64,000 nucleotides of DNA from Parietaria judaica. Its lineage: Eukaryota; Streptophyta; Magnoliopsida; Rosales; Urticaceae. The position numbers and the translations under genes were made by a program. Location: NCBI GenBank assembly GCA_954871525.1, contig OX940865.1, positions 9,146,106 to 9,210,105 of the forward strand. Direction: 5' to 3'. Each line of letters starts with the position of its first letter. Positions within the stretch are counted from its first letter, which is position 1. The notes below the pieces were generated by a model. It was not told where the DNA came from. It worked only from the letters and a program-made list of their open reading frames with translations, and searched no databases. Positions 48,378 to 58,540 of the stretch are shown here, piece by piece.

Positions 48378-50080
48378 TGTTGATGCCGTTTTTTGGATCA
48401 AACACTGTTGAGGCCCAAGTTGTGGGTTTGGGCCTGGCCCAATGTCGTTTGCTGACGTGGCGGGCTTTCTGGGTAGACTTCTGTGTGGGCCTTGGTTGAC
48501 CTTTGTTTCGGGGATGACAGATTTGCTGTCTGTAGAGGCTTTTATTGTCAATGATTGTTCTCTCTGACCCCCGTTGACTCTGGGATGATCGTCGCTCCGA
48601 CGTCAGAGTGAGTTTTTTAATCGGCCGATTTGGGGACTCTGAGAGGGTGTCCCTGGACTTTTCTTGGATCGAAGGTCTCGTGGCCGTTCAGGGTCCGAGG
48701 CGATCGGGGTGGCTCGCTACCTGTTACCGCAGAATCTGGAGATGGCCAGGCCGGGTTTTGCACAGGACCTGTTACCGCAGAGCCTGGAATTGACCAGGCC
48801 GGGTTTTGTACAGGACCTGGTTACCGCAGAACCTGGGGATGTCCAGACCAGGTTTTGTACAGGTTCGGAGTCCACGCGGATCGGGGGTACCAGTGAACGG
48901 GGGAGTGCATTCGTCCAATATATGGGTCCAGAGACCCCTCTCAGGGTGATCCCTCGGTCGTCCGGATCTTAGAGGGAATTTTCTCAGGCCTGACCCTATG
49001 TCCTGAATAGTGGGCCCCTGTCACTTGTCCCCAGACTATCCCAACAGCCGTATGATAGACTGGAGATAGGCTGGGCACAATGTGGAACAGGGCCTATCAG
49101 GCGGGTCGGGGCCTTATGAAAATTCCTCCAGGGCTTCCGCTTTTATAAACTATCTCACTTCTCTGAGCCTGAAACAGGTAACACCCGTGGTCAGGGGAAA
49201 CAGGGGGGGGGGGGGGGGGGGGGTACCCCCTGATTCACCTCCGACGCTCAACATTAGTATAGTATTTGAGGGGAGGCGAGTATATCGGGGGTAGAGAGAG
49301 AGAGAACTCGAGTCGAGAAGGTTCGAATGAGTTACCGTTTCAACTGAACTGAGCTTCTATTTATAGTAGGGTCCAGGGGCCCGACCGCAGTAAAATATTG
49401 TCCAGGGGGGGTCCCGGACAGTTTTATAATTGCATTTTGGTCCCTGGAAAAGATGGTCCGATCCCGGCCGTCCGCGCGAGATCGGACGGCCTGCAAGCCC
49501 CCGAGGGGGGCCCGCTTTGTGCGAGATCAAAGGGCAGGGCTAATCCCTGCCCTACACGTGGCCGCGGGGGCCCACCCCTGCAAGTGGGCGAGCGCGCCCT
49601 TGCGCGTCCCTCGATCCGGCCCATCGAGGCCCTCCGTGCGATCGCACGAGGCCCGAGGCCTGTAGGCGAGCGGGGATCACGCCATGTGGCGTGATCGAGG
49701 AGTGCTGCCCCCAAGTTGGGGGCTGAGGTGGTACGCGCGGGGCAGGATGCCGCCACGTGGCATGGCCCTGACAGCCGCCGCCCCTGTGGGTCCCGCGGGT
49801 GCTTCCTCGGCCGTTTTTTGCTCCCGAGCGCGTCCCGTGTCCGTTTTTCCCAAATTTTATGTCGTTTTTGGGGTTTTTCATATTTTTACGAACACCGGGA
49901 CACTTTGTTTTTCGAAAACGGGCCTCCGGAGGGAGTTTCGGGTTTTGAAATTGATTTAATTAATTCATAACCTTAATTAAAAGATTAATCGAAATAACTA
50001 ATTAATAAACGGAATTTATTGAGATAATTTCCGTTTAGTTAATTCGTTAATAAAAATCAATCCCGTTTTTACCCGTAACA
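48378..50080 (-). repeat. Gypsy 5' LTR (right in window)
   Basis: 1703 bp, nearly identical to the left LTR. It carries a 21-G run at about 49203-49223 (12 G in the other LTR) and the 48-bp triple repeat at 48719-48863. It is the promoter-bearing LTR for gag-pol. Confidence 0.95.
49357..49366 (-). promoter_or_regulatory. TATA box in the Gypsy 5' LTR
   Basis: CTATAAATAG on the element strand, about 720 bp into the LTR. It predicts a transcript start near 49330 and a U3 of about 750 bp. Only the motif and position support it. Confidence 0.5.
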
Positions 50081-50085
50081 CGTAC
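50081..50085. repeat. Target-site duplication of the Gypsy element, right copy
   Basis: CGTAC directly after the right LTR. The following CATTAACGTATATAAC resembles the sequence left of the insert (CATTAACATATATAAC near 35852), so the Copia leader held short repeats at the target. Confidence 0.95.
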
Positions 50086-50635
50086 CATTAACGTATATAA
50101 CATAATATTGAAACAAATCTGCTGAAACAATCTATTCAGTCTCATATATACCATTATATTGAAAAATAATAATTATTATTATATACCATTAATGAAACAG
50201 TATATTCATATATATTGAATATATATATGATAATATAATGATGTACTATTGCTTATTTGAATTTGCTTCTGTCTACTAGATTTTTTTTTTCATTTATTTA
50301 TTTATTTATATGTACGATTACTCTTGTTTAATAGATATTGAAATAAACGAGAAGCATAAGATCGATAAATTTATACATATACATATATATACATATATGT
50401 GTGTGTGAATATATGTGTTTCAATATATAAATATGTCTATCAAAAATTAATAGTTTAATATCTATGCAAACCAACATTAATATGGATCAGTACTAATAAG
50501 TATATATTATAATATATATCCATTGTTAATATAGAATCACTTGGTGATTCTTAAGAATGTTTTCAAAATATATTTTCAGAATTACCATCGTTGCAAGAAA
50601 AATAAGTTCATCATACCTCGGACAATTATCTTGGT

Positions 50636-50660
50636 TGATTAGAGCTTCGTGCTGATAACG
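50636..50660 (-). other. Copia primer-binding site region
   Basis: On the element strand, CGTTATCAGCACGAAGCTCT follows the 5' LTR end directly. It contains a TATCAG core like that of initiator-Met tRNA primer sites of many plant Copia elements, though pairing beyond it is imperfect. Confidence 0.5.
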
Positions 50661-50909
50661 TGTTGTAAATAAAATAACAATATTAGAGAGTATAAGAACA
50701 CATAAAATAGTAGATATTGTATTCATCTATTTTTCATGTTTACAAGAGCCTCCATTTATAAGCTAATAACACATACATACATAAAGCATAAACAATAGAG
50801 TTACATGAACCATAAATAAGAGAGTTACATGACTCATAAAACTAAAGTATTACATCACAAAAGAGTTACAATGTGTTACACTAAATTGTCATTCAATTTA
50901 TTCATAACA
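50661..50909 (-). repeat. Copia 5' LTR (right in window)
   Basis: 249 bp, TG..CA ended, partner of 30557-30805. It lies 575 bp outside the Gypsy insert, showing that Copia was there first. Confidence 0.92.
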
Positions 50910-51354
50910 TAAAGTAATATTTCATTTAGAGTTTCTTATACAAATTACACTTAGCTAGTCAGCGCATAAATCCACTTCCAATGTCGTAATTCATGACAAG
51001 ATGGGCTTTCAAAAAAAAAGATCTCGTAATTCATGACAATCGGCTGGTCAACATAAATCTTGTACTTTCTTAGTTTTATAGCTCTATAACTCTATATAAT
51101 AATCATACAATTTTGTTCTTGTCCCTTTTTGTACGCACAAAATTATAACTTGGCTTTCTATTTAGGAATATTCGGCTATCAAAATATTTTTTTTAAATGG
51201 TCATTGCGTTTTAAAAAGCATATTAATATTTTTATTCGAACTAGATGGAGATTTGGAGCCATTCGAGATGAGATTATTATTGATTAATATACAAATCCCA
51301 CAAATGTCCCAAATAAGTGTCTCAGAAGCATATCAGTAAACAACAACAGACACA
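50910..51354. other. AT-rich spacer between Copia and the MULE
   Basis: No gene or terminal repeat recognised. Confidence 0.5.
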
Positions 51355-51713
51355 CACATATAAGGGCGCTTTGGATAAATAGCCAAATCTAAAAATGTGT
51401 TTAACAAAATAACTAAATTTTAGTTAATTTTGTAAACTAGACAATTAACCATTTAAATGGAATTCCAATTACCTTATTACCCTCATGTTTTAATAAAATT
51501 TAAAAATTCATTTATTTTCATTAATTGAAAATATTACTATTAATTGAAATAGCTATAAATATGGTAACAACCAAAACCAAACCCTTTTTTAATATAATTC
51601 AAATTTTAAATTCAAAATATTTATATAATTTTCGGATTTATTTTTTTTTTCAAAAAATATCAACAAATTAAAGACGCGAATTGACGTAAATCAACAACAA
51701 ATTAACGTAAATC

Positions 51714-51820
51714 AACACTTTAATACACAAATAAACACAGAATTAACACGAATAAACACTTTGATACACAAATAAACACAAAAAGTAACATGAATAAACA
51801 CTTTATTCTTATTAAAATTT
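51714..51820. repeat. 41-42-bp degenerate tandem repeat in the MULE
   Basis: Units starting AACACTTT at 51714, 51755 and 51797 share AATACACAAATAAACACA-type text. Internal subterminal repeats are common in MULEs. Confidence 0.6.
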
Positions 51821-52029
51821 AAATACAAAATAAACGTGAAATAACGAGGGCGACTTCAGGCGCAACGACCACGGCCATTGACGAAACCTTCGCTGCCGCG
51901 TCGGGAAATCGACATTCTTCTTTCATTTCATCAACAAATGAATGATGGATTGTTATGTGCCCCCCTGACTTTGGTTGGAGCGCTTCGCTTCGCTAGTGAC
52001 AGTTGTGCTATTCCTTCGCTGATGAAGCC

Positions 52030-52510
52030 CTAAGACTGTGCGCAGTTGCCGACCTCGCTCATCCCGGAGAAGAGGCTCCGAGTCCTCAGCTTCAAGGGGA
52101 ACAAGCTCTCCACCCAAATCCCCGACCTCTCCACCATCGTCAACCTCAAGTCCCTCTTACTCAACGACAACGCCTTCGCCGGCTAGTTCCGGCCACGCTC
52201 TCTGAGCTTCACCGCCTCAAGGTCGTCAATCTGGCACAAAATCGCATCTCGGGTGGGATTCCGCCGGAAGCTCCGCCGCCTCCATTTCCTCGACCTGCAC
52301 AACAACCGCTTGTCCGGTGAGATTCCGGTGACCTCGCCGCTGGTCCGCTTGAACGCCTCGTCGTTCGTCGAGAACCTCGCGCTCTGCGGCGAGCAAGCCG
52401 GGGTTCCGTGCGTCGCGTCAACGTCGCCTCGCCGGTGAAAGCGATCGGTGATGACCGGGACAACGTGCTTCGCCGCCGCGCCCTCCTCCATGGCCGACAA
52501 AGCTCGGAGG
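52030..52510 (+). pseudogene. LRR receptor-kinase gene fragment (captured, broken)
   Basis: Three frames must be combined to follow the homology. First [19 protein letters not shown] and [14 protein letters not shown], then a stop. Next [22 protein letters not shown] in another frame. Then [34 protein letters not shown], ending near the juxtamembrane region. The pattern matches the ectodomain of LRR-III type receptor-like kinases (few LRRs, LCG motif). There is no membrane helix and no kinase. It differs from the LRR-VIII genes at the start of the window, so it came from elsewhere in the genome. It cannot encode a receptor. Confidence 0.8.
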
Positions 52511-52781
52511 AGATAGAGAAGCTCTGGTTATGGTTCAAAGAGAGAGAGAGAGAGAGAGAGGATTCAAAATTTGTAATTAAATTCTAAAATTTATGCACAA
52601 TTAATCATACCTTGATTTTTGCTAATAAGATTAATTACCATTTTAACTAATTACGAAAATATTAATATAAAATGATTAATTAAAAGGTATTTCAGGCATA
52701 AAAATTATTATTAATATACCACCTCATGTTAATTTGCTAGTTTACAAAATTAACCAAACAACTATTTAGAGCAATTTCTCC

Positions 52782-52787
<6 letters not shown>

Positions 52788-52816
<29 letters not shown>
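52788..52816. repeat. (AT)n microsatellite
   Basis: About 29 bp of AT dinucleotides next to the right target duplication of the MULE. Confidence 0.9.
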
Positions 52817-53316
52817 TCTTGTTCGCGTTTTAACAACAATATATTTCCCATGTACAAAAAATACTGACCAAACCCTTGTCCAAATTCAAATGATAGTATA
52901 AGGTTACACACTTTATCTTTCGTTTTCATTAACTTATTTCCTTGAATATATCGTTCCATTTCGTATTACTTGTTTTTTATTAATATCAAATTTTCTCTTG
53001 ATTTTATAATTAGATGTCGCTTTATTCTAATCTCTATTGCGTGTCTTCCAGCTGCTGAGAATCCGTCGATAGCGTATACCAAGATGCTGAAAACGACCCA
53101 AAAAATAGGCAAATATCTGAGGACTTTAAAAAAAAAAAAAAAGACTATTTAATATTGGCAAAAAAAAGAAGAAGTTATAATCCGATATAGGTCTTCGTCG
53201 GAAAGACCGAAAGAGTATTACTCTACGGACAAAATGATACATAGCTATAAGTTGAAGGACCATCGGTGATATTTATCAATATTCAATCCCCAATCATCGT
53301 TGAACTAATTATTTTA
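52817..53316. other. Intergenic, 3' flank of the first lectin receptor kinase
   Basis: AT-rich. It includes the probable 3' UTR of the minus-strand gene that ends at 53317. No gene was recognised. Confidence 0.5.
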
Positions 53317-55356
53317 TTACGTAAATTTATGTAACGGCATAGAAATGCCTTCTGATTTCGACGAGTCGGTAAAATTATTCCCCGACGAGAAGCGACTCCG
53401 ATCTCCCGTCGTTGATGACGTGTACAACGATGACTCCGTCTCCAGCGACGGCACGAAGTACATCGGCCTCGGCAGCTTCGACGGCAGATTCGGCAATGGA
53501 GCTTCGAAGTTGAGCACGCTCACCACCTGCTTGATGGAAGGCCTGAACAATGGATCAGGGTGGCAGCACCACAGCCCCACCACCATCAAGCTCTCCATTT
53601 CCCGCTCCTCGAACTCCCTGCTCAGCCTCGCATCCGCGGCTTCCCCGAGCCTTCCCTGCCCGTAAAGATCCCACACCCACTCCACGAGGCTCACCTTGCT
53701 CGCCTCCGCGTTGCGCTCCACGGGTTTGCGCCCGCAGCATATCTCCAGCGCCACCACGCCGAAGCTGTACACGTCCGACTCCTTGCTGGCGCGCCCCGTC
53801 GTGACGCACTCGGGCGCCATGTACCCCATCGTCCCCGCCAGGATCGTCGTTTGCATACCTGACTCGTGGTCGGCAAACCGGGCTAGCCCGAAGTCGCCGA
53901 GCTTGGCGTTGAAGTTGGAGTCCAGCATGACGTTGCTTGACTTGATGTCTCGGTGGACGACGCACTGTTCCCACTCCTCGTGGAGGTAGAGAAGCGACGA
54001 GGCCAGCCCGTGGGCTATTTTGTGTCGGACTGTCCACGTTAGAGTTGGTTTCCTCCCGAAGAGGTGTGTGTCGAGGCTTCCGTTGGGGAGGAACTCGTAG
54101 ACGAGGATAAACTCGCCTTTCGTGTGGCACCAGCCGATGAGTTGAACTAGATTCCGGTGCCGCAACCGACTGATGATCTTCACTTCCGAGACGTATTCCT
54201 TCTTGCCTTGGCTCGATCCTTTGGAGATTCTCTTCACAGCTACTTCCGTGTTGGAGTCGCTCAGAATGCCTTTGTAGACCCCTCCGAACCCGCCTTGTCC
54301 GAGCTTTCCTTCCTCGGAGAAGTCATTCGTCGCGTGGCTCAGTTCGCTGTATGTGAATCGCTTCGGCCCGGTTTCTCCAAACTCTCCATCGATGGACTCG
54401 TCGTATTCCTCCTCGACATCCCTTTTCCGGGCTGCCCGTCTTCTTCGGAACAACAGAAATCCCAAGCCTATCAAACAAGCCAAGATTCCGAAACCGACGC
54501 CTAAACCGACCGCCAATCCAGAATTGCTCTTTCCTTTCACGTTGAGGATAAAATCATCAAGAGTTGAGGTGTAGGACCATGAAAGAATGTTATGCGTCTC
54601 AAAGGAATCTCCTGTGGCTGCGGAAAACCCGATTCGGATTTGCTCCGGAAAGAACTCCTTCCAGCTAATCTGGTACCCGAGGTTGGATTGACCGCTGTAC
54701 TCCGGATTCTCGGCGTAAGTCAAAAAGACGCTCAGGAGATTACTAGCAGAAACATAGCTCACCCACGCATTAGCAACTCTCCCGTCTTTGATGCTGCTAT
54801 TCCATGAAATATTTGTCACCGAAACAATCGAGTTGACATTGATTCCCACATGATCAGAGCTCGGATCCCAGGGGTTCCTGTTGCTGTCGAACTCGACCGC
54901 GACGATGGGATTGGTTTGGCTAGAGTTGTTTGCGGATGCCGGGTCGAAAAGGCCAAGATATCCAGCGGATGAGTTCGTCGGAATTTCAGATTCGAACGGC
55001 GCGATGAAGAAGGATATGCCGTCGCCGTAGTCCCTCTCGGTGTCGTTTGCTTTGATCCGGAAGGAGAACTGCGACGTGAAGTCGGCGTAGACGCCGGTGT
55101 CGGGGTCCCAAAGCCGGACCGGCTTCGAATAGGTGGCTCGGCCAACGCTGTTTGGGAGAGGAAATCCAGTTTCTTGATCGACCTTAGTGAGTTGGAGAGT
55201 TCCATTTCCCGCCGAAGCGTCGCCTTGGAAGGCGATATTTTCGTTCAATACTTCTTGCGGGAAATCGGTGAAGTTGAAGAGAAGCGAGTCGCAATTTGTG
55301 AGAAGAAAGAAGAAGAATACGATTTTGGATAGAAGATGGGATTGAAAGAGAGCCAT
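53317..55356 (-). CDS. L-type lectin receptor kinase (LecRK-IX type), intact
   Basis: Intronless, 679 residues, the usual form for this family. Signal peptide 1-24. Legume-lectin domain about 25-265 with YGDGISFFIAP and VAVEFDSNRNPWDPSSDHVGIN, which carry the usual metal- and sugar-loop residues. Membrane helix about 281-303, followed by the basic stretch RRRRAARKR. Kinase about 344-615 with GQGGFGGVYKG, VAVK (K375), VHRDIKSSN (HRD 468-470), DFG 488-490 and GTMGYMAPE. All key residues are present, so it should be an active RD kinase at the plasma membrane. LecRKs sense cell-wall integrity, extracellular nucleotides or microbial signals; the ligand is unknown here. It is divergent to the next gene, with a shared 1.2-kb promoter region. 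Confidence 0.96.
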   Translation of the reverse strand: MALFQSHLLSKIVFFFFLLTNCDSLLFNFTDFPQEVLNENIAFQGDASAGNGTLQLTKVDQETGFPLPNSVGRATYSKPVRLWDPDTGVYADFTSQFSFRIKANDTERDYGDGISFFIAPFESEIPTNSSAGYLGLFDPASANNSSQTNPIVAVEFDSNRNPWDPSSDHVGINVNSIVSVTNISWNSSIKDGRVANAWVSYVSASNLLSVFLTYAENPEYSGQSNLGYQISWKEFFPEQIRIGFSAATGDSFETHNILSWSYTSTLDDFILNVKGKSNSGLAVGLGVGFGILACLIGLGFLLFRRRRAARKRDVEEEYDESIDGEFGETGPKRFTYSELSHATNDFSEEGKLGQGGFGGVYKGILSDSNTEVAVKRISKGSSQGKKEYVSEVKIISRLRHRNLVQLIGWCHTKGEFILVYEFLPNGSLDTHLFGRKPTLTWTVRHKIAHGLASSLLYLHEEWEQCVVHRDIKSSNVMLDSNFNAKLGDFGLARFADHESGMQTTILAGTMGYMAPECVTTGRASKESDVYSFGVVALEICCGRKPVERNAEASKVSLVEWVWDLYGQGRLGEAADARLSREFEEREMESLMVVGLWCCHPDPLFRPSIKQVVSVLNFEAPLPNLPSKLPRPMYFVPSLETESSLYTSSTTGDRSRFSSGNNFTDSSKSEGISMPLHKFT

Positions 55357-56579
55357 GCTGAGAGGTAATTGAATTGAGAAGAAGAGAGAACAGAGATTAG
55401 AAGAGATTAAAGGAAGCTTAATAAATTAATTTATATATTAGGTTCAACTAATACAATTTATTGGTTTTGTTTTTTTGTTTGTTAAGCTCCATTAAATGAA
55501 GTTTAATTTTGAATTAGTCTTAGTCAATGTTTGAAAAGATTATTTAAAATTTTAGACATAAAAATTTTCATGTTTTGATTAATTAAACAGCTGTTATATT
55601 GAATGAAATTATACACTGGTTTTCCAATGAATATGACTGAGTCACCTATGAAGATTTTCTTGTATAGCTTTAGATAATGTATGTTCCTATTGGTGGAAGA
55701 AAAAAATGACCATAATCAAATGGTGCAATTTGATTATTCCACTACAGCAAACAACACTTTCAGTTTTAGCCAGGAGTGAAATCAGGTCCAAAGTTACACA
55801 AATTTTTAAGACCTAGACACCGGATTCGGAGTTCGGAATCTAGAAAGTTAAGAACTGAATCCGATTCTCAAAAAGTAGTTCGCCTCAAAATATTCTTATA
55901 TAGTAGAATGTTCCTTGAATCTTTCCTTTGCTCGGTCATTTCCCCGCAACATCATTTCTCTTTTTTGATAACTCTCTCTCGAAAAAATTATTTTTTCGAT
56001 TAACCGAAGAATGACCAATTGCATGGCATGTGCTGATATGCAGCACAAGCGCCCGAGAGACCCTTACTTCCAAGACTTACCCGCCAAATCCTCTGATAAT
56101 ATCCAAAATAATGAATATTTGTAGATCATAATTTTCCAAGCTAAATTATCGATACAAGCCCAAACCTAAGTAGTCATAATCCACATTAATCGGTGCAAAA
56201 ATCAAGAATTAAACAACGAAGAATATCCATTCGCCTAGGCTGCTTATCTTGTGCTCAAGTGCGCCTACAAGATACCAAAAGACATTAACAAAAAAGCTAC
56301 GTTTATCTTTAAGTTGATACTTTGTTTGACCTAGCTCATTAATACTACAATTAACATATAAATATGTCATTTCCCATCAAAACAAAAATAAATGCGCGGA
56401 CAGAGACAGTGACAGTGACAGCACAACTTAACAAAGACGAGCGAAGAAAGTTCAAAACCGTTGGAAGGCTCGATTTAATAAATGCAATGCATTATTGGCA
56501 AAGGCTGCACAAAATAGACACGTGATATAGATCAAACTCAGTCCAGTCCTTATTATTCCAAGGAATAACAAACATCACA
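55357..56579. other. Shared promoter region of two divergent lectin receptor kinases
   Basis: Head-to-head intergenic region. TTATATATTAGG near 55430 could give a TATA box on minus for the left gene. A 37-codon ATG-initiated frame (56011-56124, plus) has no recognised homology and may be chance or an upstream reading frame. No transposon ends were seen. Confidence 0.45.
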
Positions 56580-58540
56580 ATGCTCAGATTCGGCTTCGCC
56601 TTGATCATGCTCTTGATGCTTGCGAAGCAAGGCAGCTCCGCGACGAGCTTCAGCTTTCCGAGTTTCGACGAAACCACGCCGGTCATCCTCGAGCATGACG
56701 CTTATCTGTCTTCGGACACACTGTTCCTCGCAAGGGACCGGTTCAACAAAAGTAACTCGTGGAAGTACGGCTGGGCCTCGTACCGCAACCCGGTGCAGCT
56801 TTGGGACCCGCGCACGAGAGAACTCGCGGACTTCGCCACGCACTTTGCGTTTTCCATGAGACGCCCCGCCAACAAGAGCTTCGGCGGCGACGGGATGGCC
56901 TTCTTTCTCTCTGGCCGGAACGCCACCGGCGGCTTAACTTACGTCTCCGTCGAGTTTGACACTTTCAAGAATTACTTCGATCCCAGTAATCGGCACGTGG
57001 GGATCGACATCGACTCTGCTGTGTCAGAAGCAACCGCGGTGTGGACGAACGGCAGCATGAACGACGGAAGAGAGGCCAATGCGTGGGTGAATTACGACTC
57101 GGCTTCTCGGAATTTCAGCGTCTTCTTGACCTACGATGCAGGGCCGGTTTTTAGTGAAAAATACCGCCTCCTCTCGCACCAAATTGATTTGAGCGCTCAC
57201 TTGCCTGCGAGGGTCAGCGTTGGTTTAACTGCTTCGACGGGTATTTTTCCGCAGACGCATAAAGTCTTTTCTTGGTCGTTTAACTCTTCCATGGATCTGA
57301 TCGAAGTTGAAAATACAACTTCGGTAGCTCCGGTTACAAGTGTCGATGATGTCCGGTCTCACCGAGGAAGGCAGATGAAGAATTTGGTAATCGGTCTGGG
57401 CGTTTTGGGAGCAGGCATCGCTGCTTTGATGATTTGTGGATTTGTGTGGTTCGGTTTTCGGAGGAGAAGCACGGGTAAAGCAGAGGAGGAAGAACCGGAA
57501 ATGTTCATTGATGGGGAGTTCGAAAGGGGCTTTGGGCCGAAGCGGTTCACTTTCCGAGAACTGAGCCTCGCCACATCAGGTTTCGCGGAGAGTATGAAGC
57601 TCGGAGAAGGAGGCTCCGGGAGTGTATACCGGGGAATCTTGTCAGAAACCAGCGAGGAAGTGGCAGTGAAGAGGATATTAAAACCGTCGAAGCAGGGCGA
57701 GAAGGAGTACGTTTCTGAGGTAAAGATAATTAGCCGGATTCGCCATCGAAATCTAGTGCAACTCATCGGGTGGTGCCACAAAACCGGCGAGTTCCTCCTC
57801 GTCTACGAGTATCTCCCTAACGGAAGCCTCGATCTCCATCTCTTCAGCAACAAGGCAGCCACGGTGCCTTGGAGCACAAGGCGTGGGATCGCCCTTGGCC
57901 TAGCCTCAGCGGTGCTGTATCTCCACCAGGAGTGGGAGCAATGCGTGCTGCACAGGGATATCAAGTCGAGCACGTCATGCTGGATGCTAGCTTTAACTCA
58001 AAGCTCGGGGATTTCGGGCTTGCGAGGCTCGTCGATCACGAGTTCAGCCTGCATACCACGACTTTTGGGGGCACGGTGGGCTACATCGCGCCCGAACCCG
58101 TTGACACGGGCAAGTCAACCAAGGAGTCCGATATCTACGGCTTTGGGGTGGTTGCGCTCGAGATTTGCTGCGGGCGAAGGTCCATTGTCCTCAATGCAGA
58201 CGAGCCGGGCAAGGTGAGGCTCGTCTCGTGGGTGCGTGAGCTCTACGGAAGAGGCCAGCTTCTCGACGCCGTCGACGAGAGGCTGCAAATGGAATTTAAC
58301 GTCGATGAAGTGGAATGCTTGATGATTGCTGGTTTGTGGTGTTGCCATTTGGATCCAAATTCTCGACCGCCGATGAAGCGGGTGATGAGCGTCCTGAGCT
58401 TCGAAACTCCGTTGCCGTCGGATCTGCGAACGGAGCTGACGAGGCCGATGAGCGGCGCGGCTCCGTTGATGGTGAGGTTTGAGTCTGATTCTTCCTCAGC
58501 TGGTAGAGACAGTACGGTTGTTTCTCAGCCTCAACCATGA
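56580..58540 (+). pseudogene. L-type lectin receptor kinase with one-base frameshift
   Basis: Intronless. The frame from 56580 encodes a signal peptide (1-21), a legume-lectin domain (about 22-245, with FGGDGMAFFLSG and VSVEFDTFKNYFDPSNRHVGID), a membrane helix (about 262-285) and the kinase N-lobe (GEGGSGSVYRG, VAVKRI) up to HRDIKSS. At about 57973-57975 one base is missing relative to its paralogues, and the frame changes. The correct continuation (VMLDASFNSKLGDFGLARL, GTVGYIAPE and the C-lobe) runs in the next frame to the stop at 58538-58540. Without the shift it would be about 653 residues. As written it ends early (stop near 58217) without DFG. It is either a very young pseudogene or a sequence error. 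Confidence 0.88.

Larger units (their letters stand above)
35890..50080 (-). mobile_element. Ty3/Gypsy LTR retrotransposon, Tat lineage, structurally intact
   Basis: 14.2-kb element with LTRs 35890-37604 (1715 bp) and 48378-50080 (1703 bp), TG..CA ends, and a perfect CGTAC duplication. On the element (minus) strand the order is 5' LTR, primer site, gag, protease, RT, RNase H, second RNase H, integrase, 167-bp tandem array, antisense gene, purine tract, 3' LTR. The second RNase H, the extra antisense reading frame and the tandem repeats after pol together point to the Tat clade (Ogre, Retand and Grande relatives). The LTRs differ by six substitutions apart from a 21-bp indel and a poly-G length change, so insertion is recent. 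Gag-pol has no stop. Confidence 0.95.
30557..50909 (-). mobile_element. Ty1/Copia LTR retrotransposon, decayed, split by a Gypsy insertion
   Basis: 249-bp LTRs at 30557-30805 and 50661-50909, both TGTTGTAAAT..CATAACA, differ at 13 positions (about 5%). The flanking 5-mers are TAAAC and TAAAG, a one-mismatch target duplication. The order on minus is 5' LTR, primer site, gag, protease, integrase, RT, RNase H, purine tract, 3' LTR, which is the Copia order. The Gypsy element occupies 35890-50080, in the untranslated leader between primer site and gag. Without it the element is about 6.2 kb. Its reading frame is broken in several places. Confidence 0.93.
51364..52780. mobile_element. Pack-MULE-like element carrying a captured LRR-RLK fragment
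   Basis: A perfect 9-bp duplication CACATATAA flanks it (51355-51363 and 52781-52789), the size made by Mutator-like transposases. The ends are inverted: the left end has GGATAAATAGCCAAAT and later GTTAATTTTGTAAACTAG; the right end, reversed, reads GAGAAATTGCTCTAAATAG and the same GTTAATTTTGTAAACTAG. The inner part matches over about 18 bp with the outer parts diverged. No transposase is present. The interior holds GC-rich coding sequence from an LRR receptor kinase, in strong base-composition contrast to the AT-rich ends. This is what defines a Pack-MULE. Confidence 0.8.

Noticed and set aside
53345..54807. Several plus-strand frames antisense to the intact lectin receptor kinase
   Set aside because: They are shadows of a complete minus-strand gene with all kinase and lectin motifs.
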